Assembly (NCBI GenBank): GCA_964035775.1
Contig: OZ038313.1
Span: 42,593,364-42,657,363, forward strand
Length of the DNA: 64,000 bases
Direction: 5' to 3'
Origin: Osedax frankpressi
Taxonomy: Eukaryota; Annelida; Polychaeta; Sabellida; Siboglinidae
Positions 12,601 through 26,500 of the stretch are shown in pieces. A program made the translations under genes and the position numbers. Every line of letters begins with the position of its first letter. Position 1 is the first letter of the stretch. The notes beneath the pieces are model-generated. The model ran no database searches, had not been told where the DNA came from, and saw only the letters and a program-made list of their open reading frames with translations.

Positions 12601-15600
12601 ATCAACACTTGTGTAAAACACTGACATCAACACTTGTGTAAAACACTGACACTTGTGTAAAACACTGACATCAACACTTGTGTAAAACACTGACATCAAC
12701 ACTTGTGTAAAACACTGACATCAACACTTGTGTAAAACACTGACATCAACACTTGTGTAAAACACTGACATCAACACTTGTGTAAAACACTGACATCAAC
12801 ACTTGTGTAAAACACTGACACTTGTGTAAAACACTGACATCAACACTTGTGTAAAACACTGACACCAACACTTGTGTAAAACACTGACATCAACACTTGT
12901 GTAAAACACTGACATCAACACTTGTGTAAAACACTGACGCCAACACTTGTGTAAAACACTGACGCTAACACTTGTGTAAAACACTGACATCAACACTTGT
13001 GTAAAACACTGACGCCAAAACTTGTGTAAAACACTGACGCCAACACTTGTGTAAAACACTGACGCCAACACTGACACCAACACTTGTGTAAAACACTGAC
13101 ATCAACACTTGTGTAAAACACTGACATCAACACTTGTGTAAAACACTGACATCAACACTTGTGTAAAACACTGACGCCAACACTTGTGTAAAACACTGAC
13201 ATCAACAAATGTGTAAAACACTGACGCCAACACTTGTGTAAAACACTGACATCAACACTTGTGTAAAACACTGACACCAACACTTGTGTAAAACACTGAC
13301 GCCAACACTTGTGTAAAACACTGACATCAACACTTGTGTAAAACACTGACGCCAACACTTGTGTAAAACACTGACATCAACACTTGTGTAAAACACTGAC
13401 ACCAACACTTGTGTAAAACACTGACGCCAACACTTGTGTAAAACACTGACATCAACACTTGTGTAAAACACTGACATCAACACTTGTGTAAAACACTGAC
13501 GCCAACACTTGTGTAAAAACTGACACTAACACTTGTGTAAAACACTGACACCAACACTTGTGTAAAACACTGACGCCAACACTTGTGTAAAACACTGACA
13601 TCAACACTTGTGTAAAACACTGACGCCAACACTTGTGTAAAACACTGACGCCAACACTTGTGTAAAACACTGACATCAACATTTGTGTAAAACACTGACG
13701 CTAACACTTGTGTAAAACACTGACGCCAACACTTGTGTAAAACACTGACATCAACACTTGTGTAAAACACTGACGCCAACACTTGTGTAAAACACTGACA
13801 TCAACATTTGTGTAAAACACTGACACTAACACTTGTGTAAAACACTGACATCAACACTTGTGTAAAACACTGACATCAACACTTGTGTAAAACACTGACA
13901 CCAACACTTGTGTAAAACACTGACGCCAACACTTGTGTAAAACACTGACGCCAACACTTGTGTAAAACACTGACAGCAACACTTGTGTAAAACACTGACG
14001 CCAACACTTGTGTAAAACACTGACACTAACACTTGTGTAAAACACTGACACCAACACTTGTGTAAAACACTGACGCCAACACTTGTGTAAAACACTGACA
14101 CCAACACTGACGCCAACACTTGTGTAAAACACTGACGCCAACACTTGTGTAAAACACTGACACTAACACTTGTGTAAAACACTGACACCAACACTTGTGT
14201 AAAACACTGACGCCAACACTTGTGTAAAACACTGAAGCCAACACTTGTGTAAAACACTGACGCCAACACTGACACCAACACTGACGCCAACACTTGTGTA
14301 GAACACTGACGCCAACACTTGTGTAAAACACTGACGCCAACACTTGTGTAAAACACTGACACCAACACTGACGCCAACACTTGTGTAAAACACTGACACC
14401 AACACTGACGCCAACACTTGTGTAAAACACTGACGCCAACACTTGTGTAAAACACTGACGCCAACACTTGTGTAAAACACTGACGCCAACACTTGTGTAA
14501 AACACTGACATCAACACTTGTGTAAAACACTGACATCAACACTTGTGTAAAACACTGACGCCAACACTTGTGTAGAACACTGATGTCAACACTTGTGTAA
14601 AACACTGACGCCAACACTTGTGTAAAACACTGACGCCAACACTTGTGTAAAACACTGACGCCAACACTTGTGTAGAACACTGAAGCCAACACTGACGCCA
14701 ACACTTGTGTAAAACACTGACATCAATACTTGTGTAGAACACTGACATCAACACTTGTGTAAAACACTGACACTAACACTGACGCCAACACTTGTGTAAA
14801 ACACTGACGCCAACACTTGTGTAAAACACTGACACCAACACTTGTGTAAAACACTGACGCCAACACTTGTGTAAAACACTGACATCAACACTTGTGTAAA
14901 ACACTGACATCAACACTTGTGTAAAACACTGACGCCAACACTTGTGTAAAACACTGACACCAACACTGACGCCAACACTTGTGTAAAACACTGACGCCAA
15001 CACTTGTGTAAAACACTGACGCCAACACTTGTGTAAAACACTGACGCCAACACTTGTGTAAAACACTGATACCAACACTTGTGTAAAACACTGACACCAA
15101 CACTGACGCCAACACTTGTGTAAAACACTGACGCCAACACTTGTGTAAAACACTGACGCCAACACTTGTGTAAAACACTGATACCAACACTTGTGTAAAA
15201 CACTGACACCAACACTGACATCAACACTTGTCTAAAACACTGACATCAACACTTGTGTAAAACACTGACACTAACACTTGTGTAAAACACTGACGCCAAC
15301 ACTTGTGTAAAACACTGATGTCAACACTTGTGTAAAACACTGACGCCAACACTTGTGTAAAACACTGACGCCAACACTTGTGTAAAACACTGACACTAAC
15401 ACTTGTGTAAAACACTGACGCCAACACTTGTGTAAAACACTGATGTCAACACTTGTGTAAAACACTGACATCAACACTTGTGTAAAACACTGACATCAAC
15501 ACTTGTGTAAAACACTGACATCAACACTGACGCCTACACTTGTGTAAAACACTGACATCAACACTTGTGTAAAACACTGACGCCAACACTTGTGTAAAAC

Positions 15601-16215
15601 ACTGACGCCAACACTTGTGTAAAACACTGACACCAACACTTGTGTAAAACACTGACGCCAACACTTGTGTAAAACACTGACATCAACACTTGTGTAAAAC
15701 ACTGACGCCAACACTTGTGTAAAACACTGACACTAACACTTGTGTAAAACACTGACATCAACACTTGTGTAAAACACTGACATCAACACTGACGCCTACA
15801 CTTGTGTAAAACACTGACATCAACACTTGTGTAAAACACTGACGCCAACACTTGTGTAAAACACTGACACCAACACTTGTGTAAAACACTGACACCAACA
15901 CTTGTGTAGAACACTGAAGCCAACACTGACGCCAACACTTGTGTAAAACACTGACGCCAACACTTGTGTAGAACACTGAAGCCAACACTGACGCCAACAC
16001 TTGTGTAAAACACTGACATCAATACTTGTGTAGAACACTGACATCAACACTTGTGTAAAACACTGACACTAACACTGACGCCAACACTTGTGTAAAACAC
16101 TGACGCCAACACTTGTGTAAAACACTGACATCAACACTTGTGTAAAACACTGACACCAACACTTGTGTAAAACACTGACATCAACACTTGTGTAAAACAC
16201 TGACGCCAACACTTG
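6690..16215. repeat. ~9.5-kb array of 25-bp units with 12-bp half-units
   Basis: The unit contains CACTTGTGTAAAACACTGA followed by a variable six-base end (CGCCAA, CATCAA, CACCAA, CACTAA, CGCTAA, CTCCAA). Shorter 12-bp units (CACTGACGCCAA) are inserted every few repeats. Several hundred copies fill this part of the long FERM-gene intron. The minus strand stays open for long stretches in repeating Ser-Val-Phe-Tyr-Thr frames because 25+25+25 bp shifts through all three frames without stops; none is a gene. The CGCC-type end is common at both edges, and CATC-type units dominate from about 9,750 to 13,800. Confidence 0.97.
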
Positions 16216-16455
16216 TGTGGTCCTTGTCTATTAAGTTAGTTGAAGCCTAATGAATCACCTTTAAGGGATTTGATTATGGCGATATTGAAGTCATTAAGCA
16301 GAGTTTCAAGTTAAATAGAGAAATTCAAGGTTGAGATATTTCAAATGTGGAGTCAAGATTATTTCTTATGAAGGAGGAAATATTGAAGATATCAGCATTA
16401 ATATGAAATTAATATGTATTGTAGGATTAGTGAAATTATATCTAGTAAGGATGAG
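16216..16455. other. Unique flank of the 25-bp array, possible LINE scrap
   Basis: On the minus strand, near 16,280-16,300, the sequence reads LNDFNIA and resembles at DNA level the GDFN-like piece at 6,520-6,555 on the other side of the array. This hints that the array expanded within or between LINE-derived DNA, but the match is short. Confidence 0.3.
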
Positions 16456-17160
16456 ATGGTGTGTGGAGTGGTGTGTGAGGAGTGGTGTGTGGAGTGGTAT
16501 GTGGAGTGGTATGTGGAGTGGTATGTGGAGTGGTGTATGGAGTGGTGTGTGATGTAGTATGTAGAATAGTGTGAGGAGTGGTGTATGGTGTGATGTATGG
16601 TGTGGTGTATAGAGTAGTGTATAGAATATGGGATGGTGTGATGTATGGTGTGGTGTGTAGAGTGGTATATGGAGTAGTGTGCGGAGTGATGTTTGGAGTG
16701 GTGTGTGGAGTGTTGTGGGGATTGGTATTTTTGAGTAAGTATGTGGAGTAGTGTGTGGTATAGTGTGGAGTGTAGTGTAGTATAGTGTGTGGAGTGTGGT
16801 GTGTAGTGTGGTGTGTAGTGTGGAGTGTAGTGTAGTATAGTGTGTGGAGTGTGGTGTGTGGTGTGGTGTGTGGTGTGGTGTGGTGTGGTGTGTGGTGTGT
16901 AGTGTGTGGTATAGTGTGGAGTGTGGTGTGTGGTGTGGTGTGTGGTGTGTGGTGTGGTGTGGTGTGTGGTGTGTAGTGTGTGGTATAGTGTGGAGTGTGG
17001 TGTGTGGTGTGTGGTGTGTAGTGTGTGGTATAGTGTGGAGTGTGGTGTGTGGTGTGGTGTGGTGTGTGGTGTGTGGTGTGGTGTGTGGTGTGGTGTGGTG
17101 TGTGGAGTGTGGTGTGGTGTGTGGAGTGTGGTGTGGTGTGTGGTGTGTGGTGTGGTGTAT
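16456..17160. repeat. GT-rich, almost C-free minisatellite
   Basis: Units such as GTGTGGTGTGTGGTGT and GGAGTGGTAT are mixed irregularly; the plus strand has almost no C over about 700 bases. Long Thr/His/Pro frames on the minus strand are repeat translations. It sits in the FERM intron. Confidence 0.93.
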
Positions 17161-17699
17161 TATTACACAGCTGTTCTTGTTGTATTCAACATTCAGATTT
17201 ACATAAAAACATAGTTGATTTGCATTTGAATAAAATCTAAATGTATACAAAGTGTGATGTGTGAAGAATCTACTTTATAATCTACTTTATAATATACTTT
17301 ATAATATACTTCGTAATCTACTTTACAGTATATATAATGCTTACATGAACAAGTGAAATACAATTATTAGATAACATATGTTTAATAATAGCATTGTAAT
17401 ATGCTTTTTCAATGCATACATATTTATATAGTATTGTGGTGATATTGATATTGCAAAATATAAAATGAAATATAAATATGATGAACCTATGAATGTAATA
17501 TAAATAAAGATTATAGGCATTTTTAGAGTCAGGCTTGAGATTCTATTTATATACTATGTACTATATTAACAGCTAACATATTAAATAAAGCATATATTTT
17601 ACAATTTATTACTTAACATGATATAATATAGTTATAATTATATTAACCTATATTAGACATTAGTTATAACATATAAAGTATTCATACCTATTTTTATGT
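17161..17699. other. AT-rich intronic DNA, nothing recognised
   Basis: Contains a brief TCTACTTTATAA repeat at about 17,265-17,330 and otherwise plain A/T-rich sequence within the FERM intron. Confidence 0.5.
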
Positions 17700-18055
17700 T
17701 ATTAAAATGTTAGTAATACATAGAATGTTAGTATCTATATAAATAAAATTGTATTGTCTCTTTAAATAGCATTGTAGTATCTCTATTAATAGAATTGTAT
17801 TATCTATATAAATAGAATTGTATTATCTATATAAATAGAATTAATATATATATAAATAGAATTGTATTATTTATATAAATATAATAGTATTATATATATA
17901 AATATAATAGTATTATATATATAAATATAATAGTATTATATATATAAATATAATAGTATTATATATATAAATAGAAGTGTATTATATATATATAAATAGA
18001 ATTGTATTATCTATATAAATAAATTATATTATATATATAAATAGAATGTTAACAT
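17700..18055. repeat. ~24-bp AT-rich tandem repeat
   Basis: Diverged copies of TATATAAATAGAATTGTATT and its TATAAATATAATAGTATTA variant. Confidence 0.8.
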
Positions 18056-18509
18056 AAATCATGAAATATAATAAAATATTAAATATCAAATTAGAAAATT
18101 AATTTCTTTGCAGATAAATTCTGATAAAATATTATATAATGGCATCAGTAAATGAATGAAAATGCTAAGATGATATTTGATATATTATTGACGTTCATAA
18201 TCATAATTATGACTTGTTTAACACTACTATTTCTAATTATATGGTTAATACTGTTACAAATCAATAAAAAGAATAGAATCTACATCCTAAAAATGTTTGA
18301 CATAAATGAAATGCATCGCAGAAGAACTAAAAAGATATAAAAATACAATATATAATATATTGGTAGGGGTTCATCTAGGACACAGTTGTTCAATTCAATT
18401 AATATATTCAGAATTGTATACAGATTGCTTTATATAATGAAACATCATCTAGTGATGGAGTGTCAAGTAGGATATAAGATAGCGAGTTTAATTATATGGG
18501 TAAGTGAAG
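18056..18509. other. AT-rich intronic DNA with a doubtful 62-residue frame
   Basis: A frame at 18,152-18,340 (+) would give one hydrophobic segment followed by a basic tail, but composition matches the AT-rich surroundings and no family is recognised. It lies antisense inside the FERM intron. Most likely chance. Confidence 0.3.
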
Positions 18510-18800
18510 TCATAGAGTAGAATATGAGTGAGAAAATGGTGGGTGGAGTCCTAGAATGGAGTTGAGGGGGGAGAAAATAATGGGTGGAGTATTAGAATGT
18601 AGTTGGGGGGGAAAAAATAATGGGTGGAGTATTAGAATGGAGTTGGGGGGGGGAGAAAATAATGGGTGGAGTATTAGAATGGAGTTGGTGAGTGAGAAAA
18701 TGTTGAATAGAGTTAGTGGGTGAGATAATATTGGGTGGAGTCTTAGAATGGAGTCGGGGCAAGAAAATAGTGGGTAGAGTTGGTTGGTAATATAATGGCG
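18510..18800. repeat. ~40-50-bp G-rich tandem repeat
   Basis: Five or six diverged copies contain GAGAAAATAATGGGTGGAGT and end in TTGGGGGGG-like G runs. It lies about 80 bp from the donor of the first FERM coding exon. Confidence 0.75.
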
Positions 18801-18881
18801 GGGAGTTGTAGTATACAACAATACATCCAGTTATATAATAATAGATGAGGAGAATAGAACAATCGGTAGGTGACTAACTAC

Positions 18882-19025
18882 GATCTGGAAAGCAACGGTG
18901 GTGTCATCGAGGAACGTCACCGAACAGATAATCGTCGACTTGTTGGCGTGTGGAGCGGCTGTACGCGAGGCTTCGGATGCGCGAACATTGTACGACCCAC
19001 TCGACAAACCCAGTTTCATCGACAT
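18882..19025 (-). CDS. FERM-domain protein, first coding exon
   Basis: Minus-strand exon of 48 codons from ATG (19,025-19,023; a second in-frame ATG follows two codons on) to an ATC|GTAGTT donor, phase 0. The N-terminal ~27 residues are Ser/Ala-rich. They lead into KSTIICSVTFLDDTTVAFQI, the first two beta strands of a FERM F1 lobe (compare the family pattern CxVxLLDxTxxxFxV). Joining in phase to 5,351 gives AFQI-KKEKASVLL, continuous with band 4.1 proteins. GC content and wobble GC are far above the surroundings. The plus strand also has an open frame here with GC-rich wobble positions, but the splice and family fit supports the minus reading. The start could lie further upstream, since an in-frame stop occurs only about 60 bases 5'. 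Confidence 0.72.
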
Positions 19026-19099
19026 CGCTGCGTCACTTCGGATTGGCCGCGAGGCGAGGGGTAATCGATACGTAATATACGATCATCCTGCACGTTGAA

Positions 19100-20124
19100 A
19101 TAATCATTAAAGCCGTATAGTGTATCGGTGATACTATATTACCTGTTAATTAATTAATTTAATAAAATTATAGAAATACATATTATATTATATTATAATA
19201 ATATAAAGTTAATAATTAGAAATTATTTTATTATAATGTATACATTATTATATTAAAAAAAATATAATAATTTATGTTATAAATATATGATATCATCTTT
19301 ATATAGCTTAGATTAACTTATTTATACCGAAGAATAACAAAAGTATATGTGTACGTTTTTTACGTGATTATTTTAATGTTATTCTAGTTATTTTATCAAT
19401 TTTAGCATTCATACTTTCCCAAGTAATATTATTTATTTATAATTATACTAATTTCATTAATTTCAATATTTTGTATTTCAATATCTATATTTATAATTTA
19501 ATAGGAAAATAATATACCTGTCTAGATATACAGGTATATATTTTAAATAAAAAAAATGTAATTAATTTTTTAATTGATATACATATAGGTTTACAAAGAA
19601 GCATTCGTTATATGAATTATAAATAATCTATGTTTATCACTTTATATTTATTTGAATATTATGAATATTAATTTAAATATAAATAAATTCAAAATATATT
19701 TGAAATAAATTATAGTATTATACATATAAAGCAAAACATATAAAACAAACTTAAATGAATAGTATCGTATCTAATCCATTTGTATCTTTGTAAAATAATC
19801 CGAAATTGATTTGTCTAAAATTATATTCTTTGTAGTAGAATAATTTGAATTGATTTTAAAATAATAAAAAAATTCTAAAGAAAATTTATAATAACAAAAT
19901 GGTGTCATCGATTATATGAAATCAAAACATCACGTGATAACAATTATTTTCTAGTGATTTTCAACACTAAATTCTATCGTATATTGATTTTAAAAAATAA
20001 AACCATGCTTATATTAATATATAATTTATACATGTGAAATTATTCATAATTAATTTGTTCTATTAAATAGTTGAGCCCATTGGTAATAGATAGTATTCGT
20101 ATTAAAACATATATAACATTCATA

Positions 20125-20160
<36 letters not shown>

Positions 20161-20387
20161 AATTACTTATATATATATACAATATAACTAGTACTTGTAT
20201 TAAGAATAATACATTATAACCGATATAACCATAGTTATCATTTCACAATAAATAGAATATAGATATAATTGATGCCCCCGTAGCAAACACAATATATGCC
20301 TGAATAATGGATTACAATACATTTATTATAATACAGTTGATATTCATATTCATATATGAAAATAACCTGTATATGATAATCTGTATA

Positions 20388-20453
<66 letters not shown>

Positions 20454-21318
20454 TATGTTATATAAATATATAAACTCTATGATTAAAAATAATCAATGAA
20501 GTGTGAGTTTTAAAATTGCACATCATGGGTAGTTGTGAAAATAAACATGTACATAACATTTAGGTATTGTCAGGTTAGGGGTATTTATATCATGAGGATA
20601 CATCTATCATATACATACATTTGAACCTAGTAAATTAACTACATTTACTTTATAACTAAAGGTAATATTGTCTTAGCCTAATTACAATTCCAGTTGTATT
20701 CGTTACGGACCTCACAATAAGGACACCTATATAACAATTGTTATATGATACTGTATATAAGCTTTATTTAGTGAGTACTGATAATCTCACTTGAGATTAT
20801 GTCTAAAATATGGACCATTAGAAGTAACACGAGTACATGAATACTTGTATTCGTATACAATAGGTCACAATTCTAATACAATAACTTATCAACTTTTATT
20901 GATTGCATAACATAACATACTTGATCATATTATAATTGTAGTTTATGTTATATTATTATAATATATGTATATGCTAACGTAAAATAGTTTGTTCATTTAT
21001 TATAATTAGTGGCTTTCAGGTTATCGTATGATCCAATATTATCCAAGATTACCAATCTTCGGTATAATTATAGGATATATAAAATAGCTCTACATGATTT
21101 ACTCTGCCTTATAATAGACAACATTACAATTAGTAGACTTTATTTGAACGATGATATGTATCGCTGGTTATTAATTTAACTATGTGGTGTACAGTGTAGA
21201 GTTTAAATTATATAATAAATGTGTTTGTCGTATGTAGATATAATTTATATATATAATAGTATAAGAGTACACTGTGTGTATAAACATAGAGACGTTATTG
21301 ATGAAATAGATTATATTA

Positions 21319-21375
<57 letters not shown>

Positions 21376-21728
21376 GATATATAGATACATATGTGTAAAC
21401 ATATATTAAGATAAATATCTAATAATAAAGTTAATAAATTACCATATTACGTATCGGAAGTATGGTTATGTTCTCAAGTAGTGAAATAAAAAAGAACTTT
21501 ATAATTGTTTATAATTAATTATAAAATTCTGTGATATACAAAAATATCTATTTTTAACTTCAGAGAAATTTCATAATATACTTGCAATCAATTATATAGA
21601 AAATCTTGTGCGTAAAAATTAATTTAATTTCCTTGTTCTTTATTTTCCATATTTTCAATAATTTGAAAGATACAATAAAGATACAATAATAAATGTGTAC
21701 ATTAATAAATATTTGTGTTCATTCTGCA

Positions 21729-21775
<47 letters not shown>

Positions 21776-22069
21776 GGTTAATGGTCTGTAACGATGCTTC
21801 CTTATTTTATTATATAATAAACATAATTGACATTCCAATTACTATAATTTAGATCGAAAGAAATTTATTTGAAATTATAACTTTAGAAATATTTGAGTTT
21901 AAATGTATTAAAAGTAAAATATTATTTATAAAATATAATTTGAGATAAATTAGATAAACATATGAATAAGCAGATCTTCCTCAATAGTAGTCGATATAAA
22001 TATAACTCAGTGACCTTAGGTATAACAAAATATATTACGTATTTATTTCTATCCTAATTGGTTGGAATA
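19100..22069. other. Gene-free AT-rich DNA upstream of the FERM gene
   Basis: Nearly 3 kb of A/T-dominated sequence with several (TA)n tracts and no exon-like island. It would contain the FERM-gene promoter if the first coding exon is near the transcript start, but no specific element can be defended. Confidence 0.5.
20390..20452. repeat. (TA)n microsatellite
   Basis: About 30 uninterrupted TA dinucleotides. Similar shorter tracts are at 20,131-20,155, 21,322-21,361 and 21,733-21,769. Confidence 0.95.
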
Positions 22070-25000
22070 GTATAATATTAATTATACTATTAATTATACT
22101 ATTAATTATACTATTAATTATACTATTAATCATACTATTAATTATACTGTTAATTATACTATTAATTATACTGTTAATTATATTGTTAATTATACTGTTA
22201 ATTATATTGTTAATTATACTATTAATTATACTATTAATTATACTATTAATTATACTATTAATTATACTGTTAATTATACTGTTAATTATACTATTAATTA
22301 TACTATTAATTATACTATTAATTATACTATTAATTATACTATTAATTATACTATTAATTATACTATTAATTATAATATTAATTATACTATTAATTATACT
22401 ATTAATTATACTATTAATTATACTATTAATTATACTATTAATTATACTATTAATTATACTATTAAGTATACTATTAATTAAACTATTAATTATACTATTA
22501 ATTATACCATAAATTATACTATTAATTATACTATTAATTATACCATTAATTATAACATTAATTATACTATTAATTATACTATTAATTATACCATTAATTA
22601 TACCATTAATTATACTATTAATTATACTATTAATTATACCATTAATTATACCATTAATTATACTATTAATTATACTATTAATTATACCATTAATTATACC
22701 ATTAATTATACTATTAATTATACTATTAATTATACCATTAATTATACTACTAATTATACTATTAATTATACCATTAATTATACTATTAATTATACCATTA
22801 ATGTTACCATTAATTATACTATTAATTATACCATTAATTATACTATTAATTATACTATTAATTATACTATTAATTACACTATTAATTACACTATTAATTA
22901 TACTATTAATTACACTATTAATTATACTATTAATTATACTATTAATTATACTATTAATTATACTATTAATTATACTATTAATTATACTATTAATTATACT
23001 ATTAATTATACTATTAATTATACTATTAATTATACTATTAATTATACTATTAATTATACTATTAATTATACTATTAATTATACTATTAATTATACTATTA
23101 ATTATACTATTAATTATACTATTAATTATACTATTAATTATACTATTAATTATACTATTAATTATACTATTAATTATACTATTAATTATACTATTAATTA
23201 TACTATTAATTATACTATTAATTATACTATTAATTATACTATTAATTATACTATTAATTATACTATTAATTATACTATTAATTATACTATTAATTATACT
23301 ATTAATTATACTATTAATTATACTATTAATTATACTATTAATTATACTATTAATTATACTATTAATTATACTATTAATTATACTATTAATTATACTATTA
23401 ATTATACTATTAATTATACTATTAATTATACTATTAATTATACTATTAATTATACTATTAATTATACTATTAATTATACTATTAATTATACTATTAATTA
23501 TACTATTAATTATACTATTAATTATACTATTAATTATACTATTAATTATACTATTAATTATACTATTAATTATACTATTAATTATACTATTAATTATACT
23601 ATTAATTATACTATTAATTATACTATTAATTATACTATTAATTATACTATTAATTATACTATTAATTATACTATTAATTATACTATTAATTATACTATTA
23701 ATTATACTATTAATTATACTATTAATTATACTATTAATTATACTATTAATTATACTATTAATTATACTATTAATTATACTATTAATTATACTATTAATTA
23801 TACTATTAATTATACTATTAATTATACTATTAATTATACTATTAATTATACTATTAATTATACTATTAATTATACTATTAATTATACTATTAATTATACT
23901 ATTAATTATACTATTAATTATACTATTAATTATACTATTAATTATACTATTAATTATACTATTAATTATACTATTAATTATACTATTAATTATACTATTA
24001 ATTATACTATTAATTATACTATTAATTATACTATTAATTATACTATTAATTATACTATTAATTATACTATTAATTATACTATTAATTATACTATTAATTA
24101 TACTATTAATTATACTATTAATTATACTATTAATTATACTATTAATTATACTATTAATTATACTATTAATTATACTATTAATTATACTATTAATTATACT
24201 ATTAATTATACTATTAATTATACTATTAATTATACTATTAATTATACTATTAATTATACTATTAATTATACTATTAATTATACTATTAATTATACTATTA
24301 ATTATACTATTAATTATACTATTAATTATACTATTAATTATACTATTAATTATACTATTAATTATACTATTAATTATACTATTAATTATACTATTAATTA
24401 TACTATTAATTATACTATTAATTATACTATTAATTATACTATTAATTATACTATTAATTATACTATTAATTATACTATTATTATACTATTAATTATACTA
24501 TTAATTATACTATTAATTATACTATTAATTATACTATTAATTATACTATTAATTATACTATTAATTATACTATTAATTATACTATTAATTATACTATTAA
24601 TTATACTATTAATTATACTATTAATTATACTATTAATTATACTATTAATTATACTATTAATTATACTATTAATTATACTATTAATTATACTATTAATTAT
24701 ACTATTAATTATACTATTAATTATACTATTAATTATACTATTAATTATACTATTAATTATACTATTAATTATACTATTAATTATACTATTAATTATACTA
24801 TTAATTATACTATTAATTATACTATTAATTATACTATTAATTATACTATTAATTATACTATTAATTATACTATTAATTATACTATTAATTATACTATTAA
24901 TTATACTATTAATTATACTATTAATTATACTATTAATTATACTATTAATTATACTATTAATATACTATTAATTATACTATTAATTATACTATTAATTATA

Positions 25001-26300
25001 CTATTAATTATACTATTAATTATACTATTAATTATACTATTAATTATACTATTAATTATACTATTAATTATACTATTAATTATACTATTAATTATACTAT
25101 TAATTATACTATTAATTATACTATTAATTATACTATTAATTATACTATTAATTATACTATTAATTATACTATTAATTATACTATTAATTATACTATTAAT
25201 TATACTATTAATTATACTATTAATTATACTATTAATTATACTATTAATTATACTATTAATTATACTATTAATTATACTATTAATTATACTATTAATTATA
25301 CTATTAATTATACTATTAATTATACTATAATTATACTATTAATTATACTATTAATTATACTATTAATTATACTATTAATTATACTATTAATTATATATAC
25401 TATTAATTATACTATAATTATACTATTAATATACTATTAATTATACTATTAATTATACTATTATTATACTATTAATATACTATTAATTATACTATTAATT
25501 ATACTATTAATTATACTATTAATTATACTATTAATTATACTATTAATTATACTATTAATTATACTATTAATTATACTATTAATTATACTATTAATTATAC
25601 TATTAATTATACTATTAATTATACTATTAATTATACTATTAATTATACTATTAATTATACTATTAATTATACTATTAATTATACTATTAATTATACTATT
25701 AATTATACTATTAATTATACTATTAATTATACTATTAATTATACTATTAATTATACTATTAATTATACTATTAATTATACTATTAATTATACTATTAATT
25801 ATACTATTAATTAAACTATTAATTATACTATTAATTATACTATTAATTATACTATTAATTATACTATTAATTATACTATTAATTATACTATTAATTATAC
25901 TATTAATTATACTATTAATTATACTATTAATTACACTATTAATTATACTATTAATTATACTATTAATTACACTATTAATTACACTATTAATTATACTATT
26001 AATTACACTATTAATTACACTATTAATTATACTATTAATTACACTATTAATTACACTATTAATTATACTATTAATTATACTATTAATTATACTATTAATT
26101 ATACTATTAATTATACTATTAATTATACTATTAATTATACTATTAATTATACTATTAATTATACTATTAGTTATACTATTAATTATACTATTAATTAAAC
26201 TATTAATTACACTATTAATTATACTATTAATTATACTATTAATTAAACTATTAATTATACTATTAATTATACTATTAATTAAACTATTAATTATACTATT
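22070..26300. repeat. ~4.2-kb array of a 12-bp unit, open at its right end
   Basis: About 350 copies of ATTAATTATACT. From about 22,920 to 24,475 the copies are practically identical, producing a spurious 563-residue Leu-Leu-Ile-Ile frame. Variants (ATACCATT, ACACTATT, AAACTATT) cluster at the two ends. Small indels break the register near 24,478, 24,955 and 25,325-25,470. The array runs into an assembly gap, so its true length is unknown. Confidence 0.97.
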
Positions 26301-26500
26301 NNNNNNNNNNNNNNNNNNNNNNNNNNNNNNNNNNNNNNNNNNNNNNNNNNNNNNNNNNNNNNNNNNNNNNNNNNNNNNNNNNNNNNNNNNNNNNNNNNNN
26401 NNNNNNNNNNNNNNNNNNNNNNNNNNNNNNNNNNNNNNNNNNNNNNNNNNNNNNNNNNNNNNNNNNNNNNNNNNNNNNNNNNNNNNNNNNNNNNNNNNNN
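26301..26500. other. Assembly gap (200 N)
   Basis: A run of 200 undetermined bases, probably a fixed-size placeholder where the 12-bp array could not be closed. Confidence 0.99.

Noticed and set aside
6548-16050. Dozens of 68-292-residue minus-strand frames rich in SVFYTSVGVSVLHKC
   Set aside because: They are translations of the 25-bp array; frames shift with each half-unit, no start context, and the protein repeat mirrors the DNA repeat.
6690-16215. CRISPR-like appearance of regularly spaced repeats
   Set aside because: There are no unique spacers; the variable part is only six bases, and the genome is eukaryotic.
18152-18340. 62-residue frame with one hydrophobic segment
   Set aside because: AT-driven composition, no homologue recognised, inside an intron on the opposite strand.
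18870-19098. Plus-strand frames over the GC-rich island (64 and 66 residues)
   Set aside because: The minus-strand reading matches a FERM F1 lobe and splices in phase to a second FERM exon. The plus frame has good wobble composition but no family match, so it is taken as the antisense shadow.
22183-24492. 563-residue Leu/Ile-only frame
   Set aside because: Translation of the 12-bp repeat; composition and exact periodicity are those of the DNA unit.
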